Positions 1 through 8,563 of a stretch of 64,000 nucleotides of DNA are shown here, in pieces. The DNA is taken from assembly GCF_004402015.1 (NCBI RefSeq), contig NZ_SOPW01000006.1:62001-126000 (forward strand), in the 5' to 3' direction. The translations under genes were made by a program, and so were the position numbers. Position 1 is the first letter of the stretch. Each line of letters starts with the position of its first letter. The notes below the pieces were generated by a model that was not told where the DNA came from, did no database searches, and saw nothing but the letters and a program-made list of their open reading frames with translations. Origin of the DNA: Filobacillus milosensis (GTDB lineage Bacteria; Bacillota; Bacilli; Bacillales; Alkalibacillaceae).

Positions 1-371
1 CAAGTAAATAATGTAGACTTCATAAATGGTTTCCACGCTAAAGGAATCCCCATTTTCGACCCCTTTGGGATTGGGTGAAGTCGATCATGTGACAGAATAA
101 ACGCCTGTCCAGTGGCATTCCTGACCAATTCGTCTTCTAAACCTAAGTCTTCAACTAATTCTTTCGCATCTGATTTACGTTCTAAAAATGAATCAGGTCC
201 ACGTTCGATCGTAAATCCGTCTTTCTTTAAGGAATCAATTTTTCCACCTAACCGGTCATTTAATTCAATTAGTGTAATATCCATATTCGGTTGTTCTTCT
301 TTTAAATAATAAGCGGCTGTAAGCCCTGTAATGCCCCCGCCGATTATGACTGTTCGCTTACGTTTTTCCAT
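1..371 (-). CDS. hemY: HemY, coproporphyrinogen III oxidase, N-terminal part
   Basis: This is the first 123 codons of an FAD-dependent oxidase; the gene runs off the left edge of the window. The ATG at 371 gives MEKRKRTVIIGGGITGLTAA, the dinucleotide-binding GxGxxG fold that holds FAD. It is followed by an ELNDRLGGKI stretch and an ERGPDSFLERK stretch, both typical of HemY/CgoX. In Gram-positive bacteria this enzyme oxidises coproporphyrinogen III to coproporphyrin III at the membrane surface. It starts 9 bases after hemH and is surely co-transcribed with hemE and hemH. The family call is firm; nothing can be said of the C-terminal part. Confidence 0.93.
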   Translation of the reverse strand, partial: MEKRKRTVIIGGGITGLTAAYYLKEEQPNMDITLIELNDRLGGKIDSLKKDGFTIERGPDSFLERKSDAKELVEDLGLEDELVRNATGQAFILSHDRLHPIPKGSKMGIPLAWKPFMKSTLFT

Positions 372-380
372 GAACAACGC

Positions 381-1310
381 CTAGCCTTTCATCGTATCTA
401 ATACCACTTTAGCTAAAGTTGAAATGAATTTCGGATGACTGTTTGGCATTTCCGGGCGGTAATATGACGCTTGAATGTCATCACAAACATCTTTACATTC
501 TACATCATTATCGAATAAAACTTCTAAGTGATCTGAAACAAAACCAACAGGTGCATAAACAAATGCTTGATAACCTTTTTGTTCAAATAAATCACGTGTC
601 AAATCTTGTACATCAGGACCTAACCAAGGCTCTGGTGTGTTTCCTTCACTTTGCCATCCAATCTCGTATTCGGAAATTCCAGCTTGTTCTGCGATTAAAT
701 CTGCTGTTTCTTTAAGCTGATTAGGGTATGGGTCCCCATCTTGAATAATTTTCTCTGGTAAACTATGAGCCGAAACAATAAGACAAGAGTTTTTGCGCTC
801 TTCCTCTGTCATTGAACCGTATACTTTATTAATCTGTTCTACCCAGTAATCAATAAAGCCTGGCTCGTTATACCAATCTACTACTGATGATAGCTCAATA
901 CCATGTTTGGCAGCCTCTTCTTGGGCTCTACCGTTATATGACTTGATACTGAACGTTGAATAATGAGGCGCAAGAACAATACTTACCGCTTCTTTAATCC
1001 CATCTTTCGCCATTTGTTCAATTGCGTCTTCAATAAATGGATCTATATGTTTTAATCCTAAGTAAAGTTTGAATTGTACTTCATCTTGTTCTTCGTTTAG
1101 TTTTGCCTCAAGTGACTCACCTTGCTCTCTTGTAATACGAGCTAAAGGTGAAATCCCACCAATTGCTTCATAACGGCTGCGTAGATCTTCTAATGCTTCT
1201 GCTGATGGTTTACGTCCACGTCTAATATGTGTGTAATAGCGTTCTAAGTCTTCTTCTTTATATGGCGTTCCATATGCCATAACGAGTAAGCCTACTTTTT
1301 TCTTAGCCAT
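381..1310 (-). CDS. hemH: Coproporphyrin ferrochelatase HemH (CpfC)
   Basis: This 309-residue protein has the usual length for the monomeric Gram-positive ferrochelatase, which inserts Fe(II) into coproporphyrin III in the cytoplasm. The catalytic His182 lies in the motif SAHSLPEK and the second key acid Glu263 in SDHLEVL; both sit where the Bacillus enzyme has them (His183, Glu264). The N-terminal [20 protein letters not shown] stretch is also characteristic. It lies between hemE (18 bases upstream) and hemY (9 bases downstream) in the order hemE-hemH-hemY, as in B. subtilis. Confidence 0.95.
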   Translation of the reverse strand: MAKKKVGLLVMAYGTPYKEEDLERYYTHIRRGRKPSAEALEDLRSRYEAIGGISPLARITREQGESLEAKLNEEQDEVQFKLYLGLKHIDPFIEDAIEQMAKDGIKEAVSIVLAPHYSTFSIKSYNGRAQEEAAKHGIELSSVVDWYNEPGFIDYWVEQINKVYGSMTEEERKNSCLIVSAHSLPEKIIQDGDPYPNQLKETADLIAEQAGISEYEIGWQSEGNTPEPWLGPDVQDLTRDLFEQKGYQAFVYAPVGFVSDHLEVLFDNDVECKDVCDDIQASYYRPEMPNSHPKFISTLAKVVLDTMKG

Positions 1311-1328
1311 TGTTACGCTTCATCTCCT

Positions 1329-2366
1329 TTATTTTGCCGTATAATTATGAATAAATGCTGCTAAACGTTTTAGTGTGTCTGGTTGAATTTCTGGGAAAAC
1401 ACCATGGCCAAGGTTAAATACATAACCACCATCTTGTTCCTGGGCTTCATCTAAGATTTCTTTCGTTCGAGCTTCAATGATATCCCAATCAGCTAATAAA
1501 ATAGCTGGATCTAAGTTTCCTTGTAATGTTTTAGTCACACCCATTTTTCTAGCTTCAAGAATCGATGTACGCCAATCTAATCCTACTGTTGAGACAGGTA
1601 GATCATTAAACTCAAGTAACAAGTGATTAGCACCAATTCCAAATAATATAGTAGGCACATTCTCTTCTCTTAATGCTGTAAAAATTCGATTCATAACAGG
1701 TTTAATATACGTTCGATAGTCCGGCGCGCTAACTGCTCCTACCCACGAATCAAAAATCTGAATGGCACTTGCTCCAGCTCGAATTTGTGCTTTAGTATAT
1801 TCAATAACTAAATCACCGAGCTTATCCATTAATGCGAACCATGTCTTTGAATCACCGTACATCATGGCTTTAGTTTTATTGTATTGCTTTGATGGTCCAC
1901 CTTCAATCATATAGCTTGCTAGTGTAAACGGTGCACCACTAAACCCGATTAATGGAACATCTAGTTTTTCTTTTGTTAAAATTTCAATTGTTTTAAGTAC
2001 ATATGGAAGGTCTTTTTCCGGATCTAATTCACCCAATCGTTCAATGTCTTGAATCGAACGAATTGGATTGTCAATGACCGGCCCAATTCCTTTTTTAATC
2101 TCTACGTCTACCCCTACAGGTGGTAATGGTGACATGATATCTTTATAAAGAATTGCTGCGTCTGTATTGTAATTTTGTACTGGTAATTCTGTGACGTATG
2201 CACACAGTTCTGGTTGATGAGTAATTTCAAATAGTGAGTATTTTTCTTTTAATTTTCGATATTCAGGTTGAGAGCGTCCAGCTTGTCTCATATACCATAG
2301 TGGTGTATAATCCGTTTTTTCGCCGTTATAAGCTCTTAATATTGTATCATTCAACTGTTTCATCAT
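1329..2366 (-). CDS. hemE: Uroporphyrinogen III decarboxylase HemE
   Basis: Decarboxylates uroporphyrinogen III to coproporphyrinogen III. The signature [16 protein letters not shown] carries the substrate-binding Arg27 and Arg31. The YKDIMSP segment with the catalytic Asp and the C-terminal [10 protein letters not shown] segment are present. A longer reading from a GTG at 2375 is possible, but that GTG is part of the AAAGGTG ribosome-binding site. The ATG at 2366 has a spacing of 6 and is preferred, giving 345 residues. First gene of the hemEHY operon; pbpF lies upstream on the same strand. Confidence 0.95.
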   Translation of the reverse strand: MMKQLNDTILRAYNGEKTDYTPLWYMRQAGRSQPEYRKLKEKYSLFEITHQPELCAYVTELPVQNYNTDAAILYKDIMSPLPPVGVDVEIKKGIGPVIDNPIRSIQDIERLGELDPEKDLPYVLKTIEILTKEKLDVPLIGFSGAPFTLASYMIEGGPSKQYNKTKAMMYGDSKTWFALMDKLGDLVIEYTKAQIRAGASAIQIFDSWVGAVSAPDYRTYIKPVMNRIFTALREENVPTILFGIGANHLLLEFNDLPVSTVGLDWRTSILEARKMGVTKTLQGNLDPAILLADWDIIEARTKEILDEAQEQDGGYVFNLGHGVFPEIQPDTLKRLAAFIHNYTAK

Positions 2367-2477
2367 AAATTTCACCTTTCATTCTTCGACCATTTAACCC
2401 AATACCACTATATAAGAAAATAGGTCTAGTGTATAGCATTCAACATCAATTGTCATGAATCTGCCCTAAATTAAACA

Positions 2478-4634
2478 TCAAAACGCACGATCGCGATTAG
2501 AAGGTGAACCATTTTGTTCATTTAATGGATTGACGGGCACTACAAAATACGATGGGTTATCAAGATAATCCACTTTATGGTCAATATATCTTCCTTTACC
2601 GGTTGTTTTTCCAACATATTCTCTCTTACCATTTACCTCTTTGTAAACCTGATAAACAATTCGTTCATCTTCACTGGCTGTCCAGGTGACTTCAATAAAA
2701 AGACCATCTAAGAAACCAAATGAAAAATCCGCTTCTAAATCATTAATAGCTGGTAAACGAACAGGTTTTGCTAATTCTTCTACATCGTTAGGCTTTTCAA
2801 ATTGAGTTGAAAAATTATGTTTTTCATCAAGCTTTTTCAAAATTTGATCTGTAAGCCTTGTGGCCAGCGGGCTGCCCTTCTTCAAATAATGATTCTGATC
2901 GCTTTGATCATAACCAATCCAAGTAGCTATCGTATATTCAGGGTTAAAACCAACAAACCAAGCATCTTTATATGCTCCTTTTTGATGAGGGTGCTGAGTG
3001 GATCCAGTTTTTCCTGCTAAGGCTTTATTGTATGTGGCAAGGCTAGCAGTACCGCTTGTAACAACAGATTGAAGTATCCGGGTCATATACCATGACGTTT
3101 GTTCTGAAAACAGTCGCTTTGGCTGTGGGCGGTCATTTTCCAGGACTTCTCCATCTCGATCTTTTATTTCTATAACTGAATAAGGTTTAATATAAAATCC
3201 TTCATCATAAAACGTTCGGAAAGCTGCTGCCATTTGTAAAGGGGTTAGTCCTTCTTTCAAACCTCCCAATGCTACAGACAGTCCCGAATTCTTAATGTCA
3301 TAACCTATATTAGATAGATAGCTTTTTCCTTTTTTTACGCCAATATCATTTAAAACTTGTACAGCTGTTGTGTTTTTAGATTTTCTCAAGGCATCATAAA
3401 GCGTGATTTGCCCTTCATATATATCGTTATGATTTCGCGGTTTATAGTCATTAAAAGCTGTTAATTCGTCATTTAATAATGTATAAGGATTATAATAACT
3501 TTCCTCAAGCGCCGGGCCATAAACGACTAATGGTTTTATGGCAGACCCTGGCTGACGTTTGACATTTATGCGATTCAAATCGCCACGTTGATATTGGCGT
3601 CCGCCTAAGGCAGCTCTAATTAAACCATTTTCCTGGTCTAAAACAACAACTGCACCTTCGACATTTTCTTTTGACCCTTGAAAATATTCATCTTTCTGTA
3701 ATTCCTGGTAGATCGTTGCCTGTGCGTTTCGGTCTAATCCCACTTTAATGTCATAACCACCCGTGTATATCTCACTGCGACTCAAGTGGTAAACTTCCTC
3801 AATTTCGTCAAGAACTATATCTATATAACTGTGCAACCATGGTCTTTCTTCAGTTTTTCCTGGATTTAACCCAATTGTTTTTCCCTTCGATTGTTTTAGT
3901 TTTTTAGCCCCGATTATATCTAAATCATACATTCGCTCTAGTACTAGATTGCGACGCTCTAAAGCGAGTTTCTCATTCTTAAGTGGTGAATAACGATTAG
4001 GCGCTTTAGGCATGGCTGCTAGCGTTGCAGCTTCTGATAGATTTAAGTCTTCTACCGATTTTGAGAAAAAGAACTGGGCTGCCGATTCAATCCCATAAAT
4101 ACCATGACCGAAATAAATTTCATTTAAATAGTATTCCAAAATTTCATCCTTTGATTTAACACGTTCTAAGTATATGGCACCCATCACTTCTTTGGTTTTA
4201 CGCATCCATGATTTTTCGTTCGTTAGTTCAACGTTTTTAACTAACTGCTGAGTAATTGTACTTGCCCCTTCTGCTTTACTCCAGGTAACGATATCTTTGG
4301 TTACCGCTCGAGCTACTGACCAAAAATCAACACCGCCATGTCCATAGAAACGATGATCTTCTATAGCGATAAATGCTTGCTTCACATGATCTGGAATTTC
4401 ATTTATGGGGACATAGGATCGATTTTCATCGTATAGTTTAATAATTTCCTCTCCATCTTCCGTTAATAAAACTGTAGATTCTGAGAACACAAAGTTCTTT
4501 TCATCGACAACAAAACGACCCCCAAGTAAAATGGTGATATAACCAAGCACACTTAGGGTAATAAATACTATAAGGCTGTATATAATCCACTTTAATCGTG
4601 GACACTTTTCAGTGAATGGCTTTAAGAATTTCAT
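2478..4634 (-). CDS. pbpF: Class A penicillin-binding protein PbpF (PBP1C type)
   Basis: A 718-residue bifunctional cell-wall synthase. A cytoplasmic N-terminus and one membrane anchor (about 15-39) are followed by a GT51 glycosyltransferase domain, with catalytic Glu92 in IEDHRFYGHGG and the GASTITQQLVKN motif near 123-134. The transpeptidase domain then has all three motifs: S364-A-I-K367, S419-K-N and K542-T-G. A C-terminal region of about 70 residues looks like a fibronectin-type beta domain. B. subtilis has pbpF immediately before hemE, which supports the symbol. That family acts mainly in sporulation and germination; this is inferred here, not seen. Confidence 0.9.
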   Translation of the reverse strand: MKFLKPFTEKCPRLKWIIYSLIVFITLSVLGYITILLGGRFVVDEKNFVFSESTVLLTEDGEEIIKLYDENRSYVPINEIPDHVKQAFIAIEDHRFYGHGGVDFWSVARAVTKDIVTWSKAEGASTITQQLVKNVELTNEKSWMRKTKEVMGAIYLERVKSKDEILEYYLNEIYFGHGIYGIESAAQFFFSKSVEDLNLSEAATLAAMPKAPNRYSPLKNEKLALERRNLVLERMYDLDIIGAKKLKQSKGKTIGLNPGKTEERPWLHSYIDIVLDEIEEVYHLSRSEIYTGGYDIKVGLDRNAQATIYQELQKDEYFQGSKENVEGAVVVLDQENGLIRAALGGRQYQRGDLNRINVKRQPGSAIKPLVVYGPALEESYYNPYTLLNDELTAFNDYKPRNHNDIYEGQITLYDALRKSKNTTAVQVLNDIGVKKGKSYLSNIGYDIKNSGLSVALGGLKEGLTPLQMAAAFRTFYDEGFYIKPYSVIEIKDRDGEVLENDRPQPKRLFSEQTSWYMTRILQSVVTSGTASLATYNKALAGKTGSTQHPHQKGAYKDAWFVGFNPEYTIATWIGYDQSDQNHYLKKGSPLATRLTDQILKKLDEKHNFSTQFEKPNDVEELAKPVRLPAINDLEADFSFGFLDGLFIEVTWTASEDERIVYQVYKEVNGKREYVGKTTGKGRYIDHKVDYLDNPSYFVVPVNPLNEQNGSPSNRDRAF

Positions 4635-4754
4635 GATGCCACCTCAATTAGGTCTTATGTTTTTGTTCTATAGTTTCTTTAAAACTTACTACATTATATT
4701 ACATCAAGATATACACAACAAAACATCTACTCTATGAAGGAATGGTGAAATTTA

Positions 4755-5243
4755 ATGACTAAATTTTGGATTACTCATGGTACAACTGACTATTTAAAAT
4801 CCTTAAGAGACAAAAATGAAAATTTATTAGTAATGGAAGAACTTGATGGTGATGCGATGGCGATGATTGAAGGAGACGAACAACATGTCATCACAGAAGG
4901 ACGAGAATTTGAAGTCGTCGAAGCGATCGGTGAACTTAAAAAGTATGGCTATATCGTATTAAATAATATTCCAGTCACATCAGAAGGTGGTCCAATTCTT
5001 GAGAGTCGCTTTAAGCAACGTTCAGGTAAAATTGAATCAGCTGAGGGCTTCGAAGCATTTCGAATTTTGCGCCCAACAAGCAACCACACTTATGTTATCT
5101 TAACTCAATGGAAGCATGTGGATGACTTCATGAATTGGAAAAACTCACAAGACTTCAAGAAAGCACATTCAAACCAGGAAGAAAAACCGGCATACGCAGA
5201 CGGCCCGGCTTACATTACACAACTGGATGTCCTTGAACCATAA
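4755..5243 (+). CDS. hmoB: Haem-degrading monooxygenase HmoB (YhgC family)
   Basis: 162 residues. The C-terminal half is an antibiotic-biosynthesis-monooxygenase (ABM) domain, recognisable from ESRFKQRSGKIES, FEAFRILRP, YVILTQWKHVDDFMNWKNSQDFKKAH. Length and position, divergent from pbpF beside the haem operon, match B. subtilis HmoB (YhgC), which opens haem and releases iron. The N-terminal half is family-specific. No terminator follows; the tandem-repeat array begins within a few bases of the stop codon, so the transcript would run into the repeats. The exact catalytic residues were not verified. Confidence 0.85.
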   Translation: MTKFWITHGTTDYLKSLRDKNENLLVMEELDGDAMAMIEGDEQHVITEGREFEVVEAIGELKKYGYIVLNNIPVTSEGGPILESRFKQRSGKIESAEGFEAFRILRPTSNHTYVILTQWKHVDDFMNWKNSQDFKKAHSNQEEKPAYADGPAYITQLDVLEP

Positions 5244-5244
5244 A

Positions 5245-5679
5245 GTGAAGCGCTCGCAATTTACTGTGAGCGCTCATTTATTCCCGTGAACGCTCATTTA
5301 TTCCCGTGAGCGCTCATTTATTCTCGTGAACGCTCATTTATCCTTGTGAGCGCTCATTTATTCTCGTGAACGCTCATTTATTTCTGCGAGCGCAACAATT
5401 ATTCCTGCGAGTGCAACAATTATTCCCGTGAGCGCAACAATTATTCCCGTGAGCGCAACAATTATTCCCGTGAGCGCAACAATTATTCCCGTGAGCGCAA
5501 CAATTATTCCCGTGAGCGCAACAATTATTCCCGTGAGCGCAACAATTATTCCTGCGAGCGCAACAATTATTCCTGCGAGTGCAACAATTATTCTCGTGAG
5601 TGCAACAATTATTCTCGTGAGTGCAACAATTATTCTCGTGAGTGCAACAATTATTCCCGTGAGCGCAACAATTATTCCG
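5245..5679. repeat. Compound tandem repeat: six 20-bp then fourteen 21-bp units
   Basis: Directly visible periodic DNA. A degenerate lead-in (5245-5265) is followed by six 20-bp units (5266-5385) of the form GTGAGCGCTCATTTATTCCC. In these the perfect palindrome TGAGCGCTCA alternates with TGAACGCTCA, so the true period is 40 bp, three times. From 5386 to 5679 there are fourteen 21-bp units of the form GTGAGCGCAACAATTATTCC with only a few variants (GCGAG/GTGAG, GCG/GTG, TCCC/TCTC). The array fills the whole gap between hmoB and the liaR terminator. Both strands are open across the 21-bp part, giving false 7-residue-repeat ORFs. Confidence 0.97.
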
Positions 5680-5691
5680 ACGAGAGCTCAT

Positions 5692-5723
5692 AAAAATACC
5701 CTCGCCAGGCGTCTGGCGAGGGT
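5692..5723 (-). terminator. Terminator of the liaFSR operon
   Basis: An 11-bp perfect GC-rich stem (5698-5708 with 5713-5723, loop GCGT) is followed on the minus strand by a run of U. It lies 7 bases after liaR and separates that operon from the tandem repeats. Confidence 0.85.
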
Positions 5724-5730
5724 TTCCTTA

Positions 5731-6375
5731 TTAATTCGTTTCCTTCATTAATCCATTTCGGTGAGCATAAACCGCTGCTTGAGTTCGATCTTGAACATCA
5801 AGTTTACTCAGGATATTACTGACATGAGTCTTAACCGTTTTAATTCCAATAAACAGCTTCTCACTAATTTCATTATTAGTAAGCCCATTCCCAATGCAAA
5901 TTAATACTTCTAGTTCACGTTCAGTCAATAATTCGTGAGGCATGCGATCAGGTGTACGAATACGATTCATCATGGCTCCGGCCACCTTGGGTTCAATAAC
6001 ATTTTCACCTTTAGCAGCCTTCTTAATCGCTGTAGAAATCTCTTCGGCAGATGATGTTTTTAACATATAACTAAATGCGCCAGCTTCCAGGGCAGGGAAA
6101 ACTTTTTCATCATCATAATAGCTTGTTAGAATTATAATTTTTGCATTAGGTAAATCTTTCATGATTTTTTCAGTGGCATCAATTCCTGTACCGTTTTCCA
6201 TCATTAAATCCATTAAAATAACGTCAGGTGATAAATCTTTAGCAACCTTTGCTCCTTCATTACCACTTGAAGCTTCCCCGACAATATCAATATCATCTTC
6301 TGTCAATAAATAAGTGATGATCCCTTTACGAACAACATCATGATCATCAACTACTAACACTCTAATCGGTTCCAT
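5731..6375 (-). CDS. liaR: LiaR-type response regulator (NarL/LuxR family)
   Basis: 214 residues. A receiver domain (DD at 10-11, phospho-acceptor Asp56 in ILMDLMMENG, Lys near 106) is followed by a LuxR-type helix-turn-helix (LTERELEVLICIGNGLTNNEISEKL, then IKTVKTHVSNILSKLDVQDRTQA). It is the last gene of an operon with a LiaS-like kinase and LiaF, so it is the output of the cell-envelope stress system (LiaR/VraR). Starts at 6384 and 6381 are in frame; the ATG at 6375 has the best spacing to AGAGGTG. Confidence 0.9.
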   Translation of the reverse strand: MEPIRVLVVDDHDVVRKGIITYLLTEDDIDIVGEASSGNEGAKVAKDLSPDVILMDLMMENGTGIDATEKIMKDLPNAKIIILTSYYDDEKVFPALEAGAFSYMLKTSSAEEISTAIKKAAKGENVIEPKVAGAMMNRIRTPDRMPHELLTERELEVLICIGNGLTNNEISEKLFIGIKTVKTHVSNILSKLDVQDRTQAAVYAHRNGLMKETN

Positions 6376-6386
6376 TCCCATCACCT

Positions 6387-7427
6387 CTATTTTGGTATCC
6401 GTATATCGATATACGTTCCTTGACCTTCCTGAGACTTAATTCGGAACGTACCTCCTATTTCTTCACAACGTTCTTTCATCGTTTTTAATCCGTATGAGGT
6501 TTTATTCTCTAACTGCTCATTGGCTTGAAAACCTACACCATCATCATCTATATGTATGAAAAGTTCCTCGTCACGATTTTTAAGCTCTACCTTTACATTT
6601 GATGCACTCGCATGACGTAATATATTAGACAACGCTTCTTGTACCATACGGAAAATATGTTCCTCTTTAGATTGAGATAGCTCGATATCACTGTCTATAT
6701 CCAGATTAAATTGCAAAGTTGACTTCTTTTTTAGTTCTTCAACTAAACGTCTAATTCCTTCATTTAATGGTTCACCAGATAAATAAATGGGACGTAAGTG
6801 TAATAATAATGCACGCATCTCATTCTGTGCTTGAAGAGCCATCTCTGATATTTCAACAATCTGTTCTCTAGCTTTTTCAGGCTTTTTATCAATTAATTTA
6901 ACCGTGGCTTGAGACATCATCGTTAAAGCAAATAGTTGCTGGCTTACTGCATCGTGTAAATCGCGTGCCAGACGTTGACGCTCCTCCATGGTAGCTGCAA
7001 TGTGAGCTTGTTGAGCATATTCTGATTTTTCATCAGCTAAACGTTGCAACGTATTCACTTGATCCTTCATTTTTTTAGCTAAATCATTTAACTCTATTGC
7101 GAAAGCATCTAGCTCATCATTAGAATCATCTAAAAAAAGCTTGGCACTATATTTACCTTCTTGAAGCATAGATATAAAAATTGAGAAGGCATGTATACGA
7201 TCTTTTATTGTTTTTGTTTTATTAAATATGACATAAAGACCTATTGGCGTCATTACAACGACAATCATCGTTAATAAAAAGAAAATAGCTTCTAAGCTTA
7301 ACCATTCAGGTTCTAATACTGAATAAGTAAAAAATGATATTAGCGAAATAATTAAGAGTGAAAAATATATGATATACAATTCGGTTCTCATTAATTGAAA
7401 CCGAATTCCCTTTAGCTTATTTAACAT
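6387..7427 (-). CDS. liaS: LiaS-type sensor histidine kinase
   Basis: 346 residues. Two membrane helices (about 14-35 and 46-67) with a very short external loop make an intramembrane-sensing kinase. A HAMP-like linker follows, then a HisKA_3 dimerisation domain with His158 in RLARDLHDAVSQQLFAL, and a HATPase domain (IFRMVQEALSNILRHA; DDDGVGF; YGLKTMKERCEEIGG). Chosen start is the ATG at 7427, 5 bases after GGGGAG; an in-frame start at 7466 would overlap liaF. It is 10 bases from liaF and close to liaR. In this family the kinase is held inactive by LiaF and responds to lipid II-interfering antibiotics. Confidence 0.9.
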   Translation of the reverse strand: MLNKLKGIRFQLMRTELYIIYFSLLIISLISFFTYSVLEPEWLSLEAIFFLLTMIVVVMTPIGLYVIFNKTKTIKDRIHAFSIFISMLQEGKYSAKLFLDDSNDELDAFAIELNDLAKKMKDQVNTLQRLADEKSEYAQQAHIAATMEERQRLARDLHDAVSQQLFALTMMSQATVKLIDKKPEKAREQIVEISEMALQAQNEMRALLLHLRPIYLSGEPLNEGIRRLVEELKKKSTLQFNLDIDSDIELSQSKEEHIFRMVQEALSNILRHASASNVKVELKNRDEELFIHIDDDGVGFQANEQLENKTSYGLKTMKERCEEIGGTFRIKSQEGQGTYIDIRIPK

Positions 7428-7437
7428 AACATCTCCC

Positions 7438-8340
7438 CTAAACTGAGTGAATCTTAATATCTCCAATCTTATAATCTAAGTGAAATTCTATCTTCTTAGT
7501 TGCCGTTTCATAATTCTCAGATTCATAAGATATTGATGATCCGAATCCTGATCGCTCTTCATCAAAAATCGTTACTTCACCAAGATTTATATTTGCATAA
7601 ATTCGATATGCAACATTTTCAGGTAACTTCATTTGTATATCTGCAATATAACCTCTTAATCGAATCTTCGTCTCTTGATTAGGAATATAGCCTTTAGAGA
7701 AATCAAAGTTTAAATCACCGATTCCCGTCCAAATATCCATATCTTTGACTTTCCAGTTATCTGCCGAAAAATTAAGATCAGAAATAAGATGTTTTCTTTT
7801 ATTAATATGATATTTAAATTGGCCATAATGCTTTTTGTCTTTAAAGTCTTTAGCAACATCAGGAGCTAGAGGTTCTTCAGGTTCTGTCCAATCAGCAGCA
7901 TCATCTTTTGAGTCTGTTTCAATAATTGAATCCCCTTTGTTTACTTCTCCTTCAGAAGAGTCCACATAGATTGATACAGTCTTCTTCCCGGCTAAAATAT
8001 TAGCCCCAATATAAACTAAAATTAACGGCCACAACTTCCATACATCTATAAAAGTAAATTCAACATAATCAAAATTCCCTGCCCATAAAAGGCCCCCAAA
8101 TACAACTAAGAATGATCCAAACTTCCAACTTCCTGATTTATGAGGGATGAAGTAGTTCGAAAATGAAATTAGTCCTATAATAACTAAAATAATAGGCCAA
8201 GAGTTCCATACAGTATTCGACATTTCCAGGGAAATAATATTCAGGTTTTGTAATATTAGCACGACCCCAAAACCTATAAATATAAAGGCGATGGTCAATT
8301 TAGCTATCTTTGAAAATAATTTAGAAAACATTTTACTCAC
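7438..8340 (-). CDS. liaF: LiaF-like membrane regulator
   Basis: 300 residues with about four N-terminal membrane helices (roughly 12-32, 42-60, 70-88, 98-116). A charged linker follows, then a beta-rich C-terminal domain (about 170-300) of the LiaF/DUF2154 type that ends in HLDYKIGDIKIHSV. First gene of liaF-liaS-liaR. In Firmicutes LiaF inhibits LiaS. It is longer than the B. subtilis protein (241 residues as I recall it), mainly in the linker. No liaI/liaH genes lie upstream; the next gene is a divergent amidohydrolase. Confidence 0.85.
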   Translation of the reverse strand: MSKMFSKLFSKIAKLTIAFIFIGFGVVLILQNLNIISLEMSNTVWNSWPIILVIIGLISFSNYFIPHKSGSWKFGSFLVVFGGLLWAGNFDYVEFTFIDVWKLWPLILVYIGANILAGKKTVSIYVDSSEGEVNKGDSIIETDSKDDAADWTEPEEPLAPDVAKDFKDKKHYGQFKYHINKRKHLISDLNFSADNWKVKDMDIWTGIGDLNFDFSKGYIPNQETKIRLRGYIADIQMKLPENVAYRIYANINLGEVTIFDEERSGFGSSISYESENYETATKKIEFHLDYKIGDIKIHSV

Positions 8341-8421
8341 CTACAAATTTATTCTCTATTTTTGAAGATTATCCTTTAAATTTTACAAATGAAAAAATTA
8401 TTTATCAGAATAACTAATTCT

Positions 8422-8451
8422 ATCATACTACCCTTTTATATAACTTGTAAC
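8422..8451 (-). promoter_or_regulatory. Candidate promoter of liaFSR
   Basis: On the minus strand GTTACA and TATGAT are separated by 18 bp, about 80 bp upstream of the liaF start. Fit to the sigma-A consensus is moderate. I could not confirm a LiaR operator. Confidence 0.4.
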
Positions 8452-8563
8452 ATTCTCGAGGTTGTTTTTTACTCAGACCACAGACGGAGAGCTTGCAATT
8501 TCATTTTAATATCATTAGAAAGATTGGTATACTAATCATAAGTTAATAAGGGGGGATTACAGT

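Noticed and set aside
2817-3020. Plus-strand ORF inside pbpF
   Set aside because: Antisense shadow; pbpF is complete on the other strand with all catalytic motifs.
5245-5679. CRISPR array
   Set aside because: Units are directly contiguous at 20-21 bp with no unique spacers, and there are no cas genes.
5374-5751. Open frames on both strands encoding 7-residue repeats (SATIIPV and NNCCAHG patterns)
   Set aside because: They are a by-product of the 21-bp tandem repeat, which lacks stops in some frames; no SD, and the frames end where the period ends.
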